Positions 22,989 to 33,797 of a stretch of DNA of 64,000 bases are shown here, piece after piece; the stretch's first letter is position 1, and every line of letters begins with the position of its first letter. Origin of the DNA: Sorex araneus (lineage: Eukaryota; Chordata; Mammalia; Eulipotyphla; Soricidae). The notes under the pieces were generated by a model, which saw nothing but the letters and a program-made list of their open reading frames with translations, had not been told where the DNA came from and searched no databases. Both the position numbers and the translations under genes were made by a program. The stretch covers positions 36,026,234 to 36,090,233 of the forward strand of contig NC_073307.1 of NCBI RefSeq assembly GCF_027595985.1. Reading direction: 5' to 3'.

Positions 22989-23114
22989 AACCGGGAGCCG
23001 CGGCACGAGAAACAGACCCTCCGCACCTATTGACTGTGATCCTGAGGTCTCCTAACCCATTTTGGCACCAGAGCGGATTCTTGCAGCCATCCATTTTGAC
23101 TGTGAACTGAGCTA
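22989..23114 (+). repeat. Direct repeat, copy 2 (126 bp)
   Basis: Second copy of the 22661-22786 sequence. After it the L1-like 5' sequence ends and unrelated sequence with the 25-bp hairpin follows. Confidence 0.9.
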
Positions 23115-23150
23115 AAATATTAGAAACCCAAAACCGTGCGGCCGCAATAG

Positions 23151-23208
23151 TCTTAAAGTCTTCACTCTTAGCAATGAAGAGAAATTGCTAAGAGTGAAGA
23201 CTTTAAGA
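23151..23208. repeat. Perfect 25-bp inverted repeat, 8-bp loop
   Basis: Left arm 23151-23175 (starts TCTTAAAGTC, ends TTAGCAAT), loop GAAGAGAA (23176-23183), right arm 23184-23208 an exact reverse complement. It lies inside the 22659-23505 element between its GC-rich and its 3' parts. Confidence 0.95.
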
Positions 23209-24056
23209 TGATGCCTATTCAGCAGGTCTGATTGTTGGGGAAAATTTCCAATCAGTAATAGTGAGTTCTGCATGGAAATATGGAATGTACTCAATATATA
23301 TAGAGAATAATGGGAATATCATTAGCTACTTAGATGGGGGGTGGGGTGGGAGGGGGGTGTATTGGGATTCTTGGTGGTGGAACGGGTGCACTGGTGAAGG
23401 GATGGTGGATTAATCAGTATTTGACTGTGACTTAAACCTGAAAGCTTTGTATTTTTTTTCTTTTTTTCACGGTGGTTCAATAAAATATTTCTTAAAAAAA
23501 AAAAAGAAAAAGCCAATGAATATACTTCTGAAAATAGAATGGTTTCACAGAAATTAAGAAGATAGCAGGACAACTAATTTGTACTTTAGTCCTTATACCA
23601 ACTGCAAATTTACTTAGTAACCATACTGCTACCTACCTAATAAAAGAAGTATTAGGACATTATATATTTATGCACTCAGCTTTTTCTGGAAAGCACCCAT
23701 AAGAAAGTACATTAATAAATATCATTAGAAGAACAGCTTCCAAGAAGCGTATTAGGGTTTACATGTATTACATAAAATCAATTTCCTTACTTTCTAAACA
23801 CTGTAACTAGAGTTATCATTGGCATATTAGATATTCCAACTGATGGCCCAAAGGCATAGTGACATTCAGTAACTTTCAATAAAGAAATAAAAAGAACTTT
23901 TAATCTGACAATATGACTTATAGAAGTCTTAATAAAAACACTGTATTCTCTGGGTATTCCAACAATTTGAGGCATTTTAAATGTCACTAAAAGGCATTAA
24001 ACTTTGTAATGTGATATACTAACCTGATTAAAGATGTGCTTGAAATTATTTATATA

Positions 24057-24308
24057 CATGTTAACCTCTTAGTATCTGTATTGCAGACCATAATGCCCAA
24101 AGGAGAGAGACAGTATGGGGGGAAACTGTCTCTCAGGAGTCAGGAAAAGGGCTTGAAAGTGGGAGTATACTGGGGACATCGGTGGTGGAGAATGTGCACT
24201 GGTGGAGGGATGGGTGTTTGATCACTGCATTATTGAAACTCAAACATGGAAGCCTCTAACTGTCTCATGACGATTCAATAATAAAAAATAAAAACTTTTT
24301 TTAAAAAA
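24057..24308 (+). mobile_element. L1 3' UTR copy with 15-bp TSD
   Basis: 252 bp: CTGTATTGCAGACCATAATG, CACTGGTGGAGGGATGGGTG, then a CGATTCAATAATAAAAAA end. TSD GAAATTATTTATATA at 24042-24056 and 24309-24323. Severely 5'-truncated. Confidence 0.88.
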
Positions 24309-24396
24309 GAAATTATTTATATAATAAAGGAATGTACCCATCCACAACCTCTCTTTTGCCAATTTGCCCAGTAAACTATAAATAGTTAAGATAAAT

Positions 24397-24577
24397 CTGG
24401 ACCAAAGAGAAAGTATAATGGGTAAGGCACTTGTTTTGCATGCTGCTGACACACAATCAATGGCACCCTATAGAGTACCGGAAGCCTGTCAGATCACTTA
24501 GCTCAAGTGATCCCTGAACGAAGACGTAGGTGCAAGACCTGAGCACTGCCAGGTATGGCCCAAAAAACAACAAAAAG
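24397..24577 (+). repeat. SINE-A, diverged
   Basis: AAAGTATAATGGGTAAGGCA head, GATCCCTGAACGAAGACG, GAGCACTGCCAGGTATGGCC and an AAAAAACAACAAAAAG tail. An extra ATCACTTAGCTCAAGT lies in the body. Confidence 0.75.
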
Positions 24578-25109
24578 TTAAATTTTTTTTTAATTGGTAC
24601 CTCTATTTTCAAAAGACATGATAGAGAACACTGACAAGTTATTCAAAATGTTTTAAGGTCAGTATTAATAATCAGCAAAATGAAGAACAAAGGGCATGTA
24701 TTATTCCTCTGGCTTTTCATTTCTATGTGTTTTTTTCCTTATATTTATCTAATTTTATCATCACCCATACTTAACACATTTCTTAACTTATAATGACTAA
24801 GATACTGCTTACCACTTATTATATGCAAAGATAAGACTCGTGCTATGTTTCATTCATTTTAATCAACAGCATGAGCCTGCAAAACTCATCTTGCACCACT
24901 TGTGATCTGGTCCTTTGTTCCTCCCCAGGCACTTACAGCAACATTATTTCTCTGATGCAAACCAAAAGCTATATATACAATTAGAAAAGATTTCAAAACA
25001 ACTGTGCCACACAAAGAGTTTTCAGTAGTGTCCTTAACTAGTCTTCCCTATTTGCAATTACCTATAGCTTTAGATGATCCATTCTCAGCACTGAACACAC
25101 TATCATCTA

Positions 25110-25550
25110 AACTGAATTCTAATCCTTCTCCCTCAGCCCTTCTACTCAACCAGATTCTACCTGTATAGAACTTTTCAAATTCTTACACTTCTCCTCAGCT
25201 TCACCAGCTGCCATTTTCTACTACAGACTCTTGATAGCTGTATCCTTGCCTTGGATTTGTATCCCTTCAATGCAATCTCTAGCAAAAGCAACTTTAGTTC
25301 TCTCTACCCAATGGTCTCAGAATAAAATCCAAAGGTAAGACTTTATTGATACTTCATGGTATGCCTCCTATCTACCTCAGTCTTACTTTTTTTCAACACA
25401 CACCACCAGAATGACTGAGTTGTATTTAATTCATAAACATGCCTCTCGTCTCTCTCTCTCTCCTCCACAATCTTACACATCTCCTCTACCTGGACACTTC
25501 CCTTTGACCCTTTCTAACCTTCCTTTATCTGCTAACATCAACTGATTATT
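25110..25550 (+). repeat. L2 relic (probable)
   Basis: TCTCAGAATAAAATCCAAAG followed by GTATGCCTCCTATCTACCTC, and CTCTACCTGGACACTTCCC, follow the order of the L2 3' region. Contains a short (TC)n at about 25448. Confidence 0.45.
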
Positions 25551-26405
25551 CACTGTGAAAACACCTGAAAACTCAAGACTCAAAATATTTGTTTAGTCTT
25601 TTGAACAGAAAAAGGTTGTCAAATATATAGATAAATCAATCATTCATGGTAGTGAATTAACAACATTTCATTAAAGAAATAAAATTGGATGAATGAATCT
25701 ACTGAACAATGCATTATTTAAGCTGTTATAAAAGTAAAAAGTTTCTTAATTTAAAAACAACAGACTACTTGGCACTTCCTGAGCTTCAGTCTTGCTTCTG
25801 GAAGTTCTTTCCACAAAATTTTAAAAAAAACAAACAAAAAAACATGAGGTAGAAGTATTAAAATCTTCATTTTATTGATGAATAATACAAAGCATAAAAC
25901 TAAACCGAAATCTGACTATGAAGTTTATGCTCTTAATTACAATGAAATCAAGTTGATAACTGATGTCTCATCTGCACTACATATATAATTCCAGAATAAC
26001 AATTTGAATTTAGACCCCAATATGCAATTTCTATTAAAAACACATCTGAAATAATAAATATTGGGTACTTTGTCTGGAGTCAATATAGCATGAAGTTTCA
26101 TCCTGCATGTCAACTGGATTCAGCCTACACAGTTCGAAGTACCACATTATGAGCAATATGAGTTTCACAGAAAAGAGATCAGTGATAAAGAATTAAGGTC
26201 AGAAGCCTCAAACAGCTCATTTTTAGGAAAATCCGGATTAACTTCTGAATATCCTAAATGACATTCATTTCCAGGTAGCTATATGCTTATTGTGGATATT
26301 TCTTTCCTGAGAAAATTATATTGCCTGAACACTGAGAATAATTTACTAAATCATTATATTAAGTCTTTGCATGTCCTCCAAAGTCAAGTCTTAAAACTTT
26401 GTCCA

Positions 26406-26562
26406 ATGGTGTTGGAGCAATAGTACAGTGGGTAAGGCCAAGCCAGGTTTAATCCCCGGCAGCCCATATGGTCTTTCAAGCCTGCCAGGAATGATTTCTT
26501 AATGCAGAGCCAAGAGTAAGCCCTGATCACTGCTGGGTGTGGCCCAAAAGCAAAAAAGAAAA
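26406..26562 (+). repeat. SINE-A, small internal deletion
   Basis: GGTGTTGGAGCAATAGTACA, GGTTTAATCCCCGGCAGCCC, ATATGGTCTTTCAAGCCTGC, GCTGGGTGTGGCCC. About 20 bp between the box A end and box B is missing. Confidence 0.82.
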
Positions 26563-26647
26563 CTGTGTTCATATCTTAGCTTAATGATCTTTTCACAAAA
26601 AACCTCTAGGCCAATTACTATCCTATTTTCTATTAGTGAAAAGACTA

Positions 26648-26690
26648 TTCTCTCCCCCTCTCCCCCTCTCCCCCTCTCTCTCTCTCTCTT
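26648..26690. repeat. (CCCTCT)n / (CT)n microsatellite
   Basis: Three CTCCCC units followed by CT repeats at the tail end of the minus-strand SINE at 26691-26806; probably grew out of its A-rich tail. Confidence 0.85.
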
Positions 26691-26806
26691 GGCTTTGGGG
26701 TCACATCCAGCTGTGCTTGGGCTTACTCCTGCCTCTGAACTCAGGATCACTCCCGGGATGGCTCAGGCAAGCACATTACCCACTGTACTAACTTACCAGT
26801 CCCCAA
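26691..26806 (-). repeat. SINE-A, diverged
   Basis: GGCTTTGGGGTCACATCCAG, TGGGCTTACTCCTGCCTCTG, AACTCAGGATCACTCCCGGG and CACTGTACTAACTTACCAG at the head. Box B region deleted. Confidence 0.75.
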
Positions 26807-28061
26807 AAGAGTTCTTTTCTTAATCTCTTGAGAATGATACAACATATGGTTTCCCTTTCTTCCTTCAGAAACAAATACAGTATTCAATTATGTAACTAAA
26901 AAAATATGTATCGCATTAGCTTAGATTTTAAGTCCTTTTCTTTCCTCTACTGATTTCAAACTACAATTTCATTACTCTAATTATGCAGATGTAGCGATAT
27001 AGCTTAACTATAGACTTTCAAAGTTTGTAAGATATAAATTATAAATAAATTCAATCTTTATTTTGGGATGGGGTAAGAGTCAGGTTGGCTATCTTTTTAG
27101 GCTTACTTTTAGCAAATTTTTCATGATCACCAAACATGGCTTAAAGTTTATCATATGCAGGAAGTTACTGTGATGAATTATGTCCAAAGAGTAATAAAAA
27201 TACTGTATATATTTTTGTTTTATCTATGCAACACTATAATTCTACTAATTAAAATTGATACTTATTGAGTATCAAAATTAAGACAGATGTAGCTAATTTC
27301 TTAAGACAGTCAAGTCTGAAAGATGGTAACAAATGAGGAAATTTGAAATATCTTTGAAAATCTGTGAAAATAACAGAACATAAAATACTGAAGAAATGAG
27401 CCACTAAACAAACTCATTCACCCTTTGATAGAGCACAGAAATCCCATGAGTCTCCTTTGGAAATTTCACACAGTGAAAAGCAGCTAAGAAAATGTGTTTC
27501 TGATACTGGAACAGAAGTGACAGGAAACACTTCTTCTAATAGTACCTTAATTATTAAAGATTTCCCTGAGCACTAAACAATGTATTTGCAAAAATATACA
27601 GGATTTATAAACGTAATCATACACAGAAGTATATCCAATTCATAGAGGTATATCCAATTCAGTGTTATGAAAATTAAATATAAACTGCTCACTAAACATT
27701 TCTACTAAATGAACTGGCTTCTACAATTTAAGTAGCCTTGTCTTTGAGTTTTTTTTTACAGGTAGTCAAACATTTTACAGGTAATCAAACTACTAAAAAT
27801 TTCAGAAACTATAAAGTTCTATAAAAATACTTGGTTATGTAATTTAAATTACCTCTAAGATTAAATGGTGAGAAAAATGAGCACTTATAAGTTCTGGTCA
27901 CAAATTTATTTTTTAGAATTCAAACAAAAACAGAAAATATGGAAAAAATAGACTAAATAGATTAAATATGTATATAGAGGTATTTAAGAAAAATGCAAAT
28001 TTTGTAAAAAAAATGAAAAACTGTTCAAGTAAAAATTTGAGGGAAAAAAATATTTAAATCA

Positions 28062-28203
28062 AGGTTCGAGAGGAATCAAATAGACAGTACAGCAAGTAAG
28101 GTGCTTTCCTTACACACAGCCAATCCCGTTCAATGCCCAGTACCACATACCAGCCCCTCAGCACTTCCAGTCCTGCACACTTGGTTGTGCTCCCCTCCCC
28201 CAG
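28062..28203 (+). repeat. SINE-A, diverged
   Basis: AGACAGTACAGCAAGTAAGG head, CTTACACACAGCCAATCCCG, GTACCACATACCAGCCCCTC. Ends in a C-rich CCCCTCCCCCA. Confidence 0.65.
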
Positions 28204-28986
28204 AATCAAGGCTCTAAACTGAAATGATCACCTCAGTTACTTTAAACAACCATTTAGATAACTTTAGACATTATATAAAAAGTTCAAAGATTATAGAAGT
28301 AGAAGTTATCAGGCTAATAACCTTGCTTACTTCACACGTAAGAGAATAAAAACCAAGGCATATATGAGGGCAGACAACAGTAGCTATTTCTAAGTATAAG
28401 GGGGAAAGGAGAAAGTAACACATCAAAAATATGAAATTGCCTTAAAATTTTACAAATATTCAGAAAACTAAAACAGTTAAAAGTCTTTTTACTTAAAATT
28501 ATTTTCTCCATCTGATATTTTCTATGAGTACAACCAAAATATACCATAACAAAACTTAGGGTCATGTTTATTGGACAAACTAAAGAGGGAGTACATTCTG
28601 ACTAGTAAGGGAAAAAGTTAGATATCTACTTAATTGACTTATGTTTGAAGGACTCAAATATCAATAGAAAAGATATATAATCATTAAAAATTATATTGAA
28701 AAATTAAGATTAACACTTATTTCAGGTAAGTTTTCTAACCTGCTATATGATTTACTTAAATATTACTGCATATAACTGCAAAAATGATCAAAGGCAAAAT
28801 CTTAGTATCCTGATTGGTCTCTCTAGACCATGTTAATTTTGCTTTTTAGTTAAATACAAAGGAATAGAATTATGGAGAGTTCAGCAACAAGTTTTTCATT
28901 AGGATATGAATCATGCCATGAGTTCCAAAAAAGGGTTAGTTGTATAAATTTGGGAAATAATCACTCATGCAAAAATCAGAAAATAC

Positions 28987-29082
28987 CTGTACCGAGCCAC
29001 CATGTCTGTCTGCTGCAAGGTGAGCTCTCAAATGGTGGGGATTTGCCTGCTGGGAGTCCCAAGCTGCCCTGTGGTCTGCCGA
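28987..29082 (-). CDS. CSNK1G3: CSNK1G3 tail exon (32 codons, SADHRAAW)
   Basis: Another 96-nt, phase-0 exon; acceptor aaatggcag, donor GTATTT. Reads SADHRAAWDSQQANPHHLRA then HLAADRHGGSVQ, rich in His, Ala and Gln. From memory this is a cassette exon in human CSNK1G3 isoforms, so the shorter tail would arise by skipping it. It is markedly more GC-rich than the surrounding intron, consistent with purifying selection. Confidence 0.92.
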
Positions 29083-29900
29083 CTGCCATTTATTTAATGC
29101 ATGTGGCATGCATGGAAGAAGAAAGACCCAATATGTTAAACATCTCATCCTTATAATATAGAAAACAAATGTATAAAAGGAAATTTTAAATATCCTTATT
29201 ATTCTGAATCTGCAGTGATCTTTGCGCACTGAATATGAAGAGATTTTTAGTTAAGTTGCTAAAATAATCAAATGATAGAATATGAAAGTAGAATCATTGA
29301 ATTTTTAAACTGAACGGACTTAGACTCTACCCTCTAACTTTGTAAAGTTAACAACCCATCCTCTACCTTTATAAAGTTAATAAAGAACTAGGAAGGCAAA
29401 AATAAAGTGCCTGAGAAAGCACTACAATAAATCATGAATGTGTTAAAAAGCCATCCACTATAATTTATCACAGTAGAGGTCTCCACTGGTTTTATGAGGA
29501 GGGATTACTTTTAGCAAGATTCAAAAAAATAGAACACAGTTCTTAAGTAGCTGTACTTAAGAGTCCTTCCTTTTATTTTTGCCTATAAAAAGGAGAAAAA
29601 AAAGAAGTACTCTTTGAAAAAGTGAGAAGTGTCAGAATATATGAGGATATGACAAAACAAACTTTTAAAAATGACATCCCTAAATAACGTATTAATCCCT
29701 CTACTTAATTTATCATTTTCCATCTACTCCAAATTAAAGAACTTAATTCCACAACTTGATGCTTTTTTGATGCCTTAGCAAATCTGCAAGGCAATAAATA
29801 CAAAGTCATTTAAAACAAGAAGAAAAACAAAAACAAAAAAACACCTCCTAGCAGAAGTAGTAGGTGCTTAAAAAGGGTCACTTTCTATTTCAGGAAAACA

Positions 29901-30027
29901 TGTCACTGTTATCCCGTTGCTATCGATTTGTTCGAGCGGGCACCAGTAACATTCTCATTGTGAGACTTATTGTTACTGTCTTTGGCATATCCAATATGCC
30001 ACGGGTAGCTTGCTGGGCTCTCCGTGA
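29901..30027 (-). repeat. SINE-B, 5' truncated
   Basis: GTCACTGTTATCCCGTTGC, GTTCGAGCGGGCACCAGTAA, GGCATATCCAATATGCCACG, GGTAGCTTGCTGGGCTCTCC. Head missing. Short TSD AAAACATG on both sides. Confidence 0.88.
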
Positions 30028-30084
30028 GAAAAACATGGGTTAAACTAATAAAAAAAAAGGGGAAGAACATATTAAGTCTCTATT

Positions 30085-30255
30085 CCATGTCTGGTTCAGC
30101 ATTAGCTGCTTTATGACTGCTTGAAGACAGAGGGTATCATCCATACTTTATTGATGAAGACAATAAAACTTTTGTTCAACATTTTCCTATGCATAAAAGT
30201 AGCAGAGCCGATTCCAACTCTGAGCCTAACCTTCTTCCAATGATACTACCTTGCT
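30085..30255 (-). repeat. MIR relic
   Basis: CTTTATTGATGAAGACAATA, then AAAGTAGCAGAGCCGATTCC and CAATGATACTACCTTGCTC fit antisense MIR. Confidence 0.55.
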
Positions 30256-32199
30256 CCTTACCACAATTATTTTTATTTAAAAACCTTTCGTGTTCTTTTT
30301 TCTTTATCAGCCAATTTTAAGAAAACTCTTGCCATGAAATCTTAATTACTCTGGATTGCAAGGGGTTCTGAGAGTATCAATAGCTAGAGCAACAATTCAG
30401 GAAAAGAAATTTCAAATTCAGGCACACACAAAGAATGAATGTTCCAGAACTAGGCTTCTCTGGCATAAAAGTATGTCATCAAAACTGTTATCATACTTCT
30501 ATTAATGTTTTTGCATCAAACCTTCCAAATTTATAACCAGTATTTAGCATAATTGTAACTTATAATAAAACAGATGAAATCAAATATAAATATATGAAAG
30601 GATGAAAGTGATACTAAAACTGGGACAAATATTCAGAGCAAAAGGCAACATATAGGAATTCATGGACATCTCAGAATATAGTAAAAGTTTTACAACCTTG
30701 CCTCAGAAAGCATTTATATGCACTCAGCACATTTATGAAATTTTAGGATCCCTTGAACCACAGATTCTATGTTACAAATTGCATATCTGGAAACAAAGTT
30801 ACCATCATTTGAAGAACTAATTACTTTAGGATTGTGAACTATGGGTTTTTCATACAACTTAAACTGTTCAATGTTTCCCAGATATTTAAGATTTCTTTTC
30901 CTAGATATACAGCTCTTCTCTCATTGTGACAGTCTGCACATACAGGTTTCAAATTCAATAAATCGATTAACCAAAATGATGTCATGGGGAAAAAAGGTTA
31001 ACTTCCCACAGTCAGTACAACAAGTCTACAGAAAATAGGCTTTCTGCCATTGGTCAAACCCTATTTAACTAGGTATGTCAGAAACACCTACGAAGGCAAA
31101 CTCAAAAATATTCTAAATATAATTTAATTCAACGTAAGAGTTTCTCTTAATTAAATATCTAACATCTCTAACAGCTGTGTGCTTCAGCTCTGAAGATTCA
31201 GAGCGTTGCATAGATTACTGAGCATCTTTTCAAGTACATTTGAGAAATTAACTCTGAATTGTTTTATAAAATACAAACCCCCCAATCTTGACTTATCATA
31301 ATCCAGTTCTTCCTATATACAGAATCTTACACAGCACCTTGACTTATGATCCAAGTCTTCTTCCATATACAGCATCTTATCAGAATACTCAAACTATCAA
31401 GTAGTTGCAATTTATAATTGAAGTAATTTATACATAAGACACTTTTCTGTTCTAGTTTTTTTAAGGTAAAAGTCTTAAAACTACATTTTTAAAAATTGGC
31501 TGTATTTTAAAGCCTATTTTATTAAATATCCCCTGATACAGATTTTTCTGCTAGTTAATAAATAACGCTCTTTCCTTTAACACTTGAACACTGATGGAGT
31601 AAACAATATAAAATTGTATGAGATGATAGATTACAATTATATAAGATGATATCCTTCTATAAACATGATTATATTAAAAATTCTAAAGATACTGAATTCA
31701 AGGTGACTGCAAACATTTTTGTCAGAGGAAGTTATAATAAAGATTTTCTTTTAACAAAGAAAGGAAAGCATTACTCAGAAATTTCAATCACTTTCCATTA
31801 ATAACCTTATCCAGGAAAAACAAATTCTCTCCACTCATTGATCTTGTATCCCTTATCTTGAATCTACTCTGTTCCAATAGTTTCAAGCAAATTTAAATGC
31901 AAATAAATCCTGCATTTTAAAATTCCTGCTTTGTATTGTTTACTGTTCACTGTCCCAACAAGTGCCCATACTCCTTTACCTGCCTTTAAAAATTCCATTC
32001 ATTCTTCTACTAATCCCCAAAGCTATCTTTCTTCATAAAATATTTATTAATCTACATATTCCAACAATCCTCCATGGACTGATTATATTTCATGCAACTG
32101 AGCTTATTCTGCTTTATAATGTACTTACTTGTAAAATCACTGCAATAATCATAATAACAGTGTATCAGTGACAAGTTGATAACTCTATGTGCTAGTTAT

Positions 32200-32340
32200 A
32201 ATACAAGTTATCTGTACTTCACAGATGAAAGAAGTTAGGCTTCAAATAATTGATTAAACTGCCCAGAATCCAGTCATATCAAGACATATGATTCCAGAAA
32301 CTGAATAAGCTTTCTATCACTCTTTCTACAGAACATACTA
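32200..32340 (-). repeat. MIR relic
   Basis: TTCACAGATGAAAGAAGTTA, GGCTTCAAATAATTGATTAA and ACTGCCCAGAATCCAGTCA keep the order of antisense MIR. Weak. Confidence 0.45.
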
Positions 32341-32386
32341 CTTTCCTTACTTCTGCATTTCAACAACATGCATAACAGGAATCTTC

Positions 32387-32470
32387 TTTTCTTTTTTTTT
32401 TTTTTTGAGGTATTGGGAATTATACCCAGGGCCTTGTACCTGCAGGACAAGTGCTCTACCACCTACTTAT
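32387..32470 (-). repeat. tRNA-derived SINE of another family
   Basis: T-rich start, GAGGTATTGGGAATTATACC, then CAGGGCCTTGTACCTGCAGG and AAGTGCTCTACCACC. This is an antisense tRNA-like head with box B and box A complements but without the SINE-A or SINE-B body. Compare 19920, 39850 and 41508. Confidence 0.6.
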
Positions 32471-32645
32471 CACAGAACAGCAGTTTTCAACTAGTAGAAA
32501 CCAAGCAAGTAATACAATGAACTAAACTACAGTTAGAATGATGAACTGCCATCACAATTCATTCCAACAGAGTATCCAAATATTTTCATTCTAACAGCAC
32601 TGCTCAAAGTTTATACTAACTTAAGTCATTCATTAGAAGTTTATG

Positions 32646-32828
32646 ATAAGGGCCGGAGCGATAGCACAGCGGGTAGGGCGTTTGCCTTGCACGCGGCCAA
32701 CCCGGGTTCGATCCCCGGCATCCCATATGGTCCCCCAAGCACTGCCAGGAGTAATTCCTGAGTGCAAAGCCAGGAGTAACCCCTGAGCATTGCTGGGTAT
32801 GACCCAAAAAGCAAAAAAAAAAAAAAAA
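32646..32828 (+). repeat. SINE-A, near consensus, with TSD
   Basis: GGGCCGGAGCGATAGCACAG, intact box B GGGTTCGATCCCCGG, full body and a pure ~18-A tail. TSD AGAAGTTTAT near 32636-32645 and 32829-32839. Very similar to 9917 and 49103, so recent. Confidence 0.93.
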
Positions 32829-33142
32829 AAGAAGTTTATTATTAAACACTTTAGTATTATTAAACTAATAAACATTTGGGGGACATGGTTTAGTAAAAAT
32901 ATTTATTTAATTTTTAATCTTTGACAGGTGTATGCATATCATTGCATATAGTAAATAAAAGTGTCTATTTCAGTATCTCCAATGTGTGCATATGTGCACA
33001 TGCTCAGACACAGCACACACAGATACGCACACCCCTAGAAAGCTATTATCTGTGCATAGTAAAACACCAAACAAATTAATAAGCTATCAGACAGTAATAG
33101 AGAAACATATCAAGACATTTCATATCTTAAAGGGCAGCAAAC

Positions 33143-33238
33143 CTGGTTTTTGGATTGTTGCATCTTATCTCTGTGTTGGTGAGCTTCTCTGTTAGATGAC
33201 AGAGCAGGATCTTGCTGAACTGCACCCACTGGAGTAGG
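33143..33238 (-). CDS. CSNK1G3: CSNK1G3 tail exon (32 codons, PTPVGAVQQ)
   Basis: Exactly 96 nt and phase 0 at both ends, so inclusion or skipping keeps the frame. Acceptor ctttgtag; donor GTTTGC, which is GT but weak at positions +3 to +6. Reads PTPVGAVQQDPALSSNREAH then QHRDKMQQSKNQ, a Gln- and Ser-rich linker directly after the kinase domain with no fold that I recognise. CK1-gamma C-terminal tails vary between paralogues and isoforms. Confidence 0.92.
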
Positions 33239-33317
33239 CTACAAAGGCAATAACAATCAGCATCAGTACATTGTGCTGCGGAAATTTAATCTAAAGTCAT
33301 TTAACTTTTAAATAGTA

Positions 33318-33490
33318 TCAAGGCTGAGCCAGTACAATAACACTGTGAGCAGGGAGCTTGCCTTGCATGCAGCTGACCCAGGTTTGATTCCCTGGCACCA
33401 CATATGGCTCCTGAGCCCCACCAGTCTCTGAGCACAGAGTCAGGAATAAGCCCTAAGCACCATAAGGCTCCAAAACAGAACAAAGAGCAA
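33318..33490 (+). repeat. SINE-A, diverged
   Basis: AGCCAGTACAATAACACTGT head, GACCCAGGTTTGATTCCCTG, CACATATGGCTCCTGAGCCC, AACAGAACAAAGAGC tail. Confidence 0.82.
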
Positions 33491-33587
33491 CAAGGCAAAA
33501 TTAAAACAAAGTTAGATATGGTCTTATGAAAGACATCTCACAACATACTGAACTTAGAAAGTGAGAAAGTTTTAAACGTATTTTATT

Positions 33588-33797
33588 GGACTTGAGCAAT
33601 AGCACAGCCCGTAGGCCGTTTGCCTTGCACGAAGCCGACCCAGGTTCAATTCCTCTGCCCTTCTCAGAGAGCCTGGCAAGCTACCGAGAGTATCCCGTCC
33701 ACACAGCAGAGCCTGGCAAGCTACCCGTGGCGTACTGGATATGCCAAAAATAGTAACAAGAAATCTCACAATGGAGACATTACTGGTGCCTGCTCGA
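33588..33797 (+). repeat. SINE-B, nearly full length
   Basis: Head CTTGAGCAATAGCACAGCCC, GGTTCAATTCCTCTGCCC, both GGCAAGCTACC repeats (at 33676 and 33716), GATATGCCAAAAATAGTAAC, TGGAGACATTACTGGTGCC. The TGACAG tail is lost. Confidence 0.9.

Larger units (their letters stand above)
22659..23505 (+). mobile_element. Short L1-like element: GC-rich direct repeats joined to an L1 3' end
   Basis: A perfect 14-bp TSD, GAAAAAGCCAATGA (22645-22658 and 23506-23519), encloses 847 bp ending in poly(A). 22661-22786 is repeated at 22989-23114 with few changes (period 328 bp), separated by 202 bp of GC-rich sequence containing a YY1-like AAAATGGCGGC. Tandem GC-rich monomers of this kind are typical of L1 5' UTRs. 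The right part (23320-23505) resembles an L1 3' end: CACTGGTGAAGGGATGG, CCTGAAAGCTTTGTA, ACGGTGGTTCAATAAAA. ORF1 and ORF2 are absent, so it is an internally deleted or non-autonomous element; the L1 origin of the 5' part is inferred. Confidence 0.7.
18350..28986 (-). other. CSNK1G3 intron (10.6 kb)
   Basis: Contains L2 and MIR relics, several SINEs, one L1 3' copy and the 847-bp element at 22659-23505. Stretches 21040-22090, 23520-24040, 24580-25080, 25560-26400 and 26810-28060 are AT-rich with no recognised feature. Confidence 0.85.
29083..33142 (-). other. CSNK1G3 intron (4.1 kb)
   Basis: Holds a truncated SINE-B, MIR relics, an older tRNA-type SINE and a near-consensus SINE-A. Stretches 29083-29890, 30260-32190 and 32850-33142 are AT-rich and show nothing else I can support, though 31850-32160 might be a worn L2 piece. 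Confidence 0.85.

Noticed and set aside
22780..22990. CpG-island promoter of a host gene
   Set aside because: GC-rich and with a YY1-like motif, but it lies within a TSD-bounded retroelement inside an intron, so any promoter activity would be the element's own.
22661..23114. Paired LTRs of a small LTR retrotransposon
   Set aside because: The 126-bp direct repeats lack TG...CA ends, primer-binding site and polypurine tract, and they do not bound the insertion; the TSD and poly(A) lie outside and fit LINE-type insertion.
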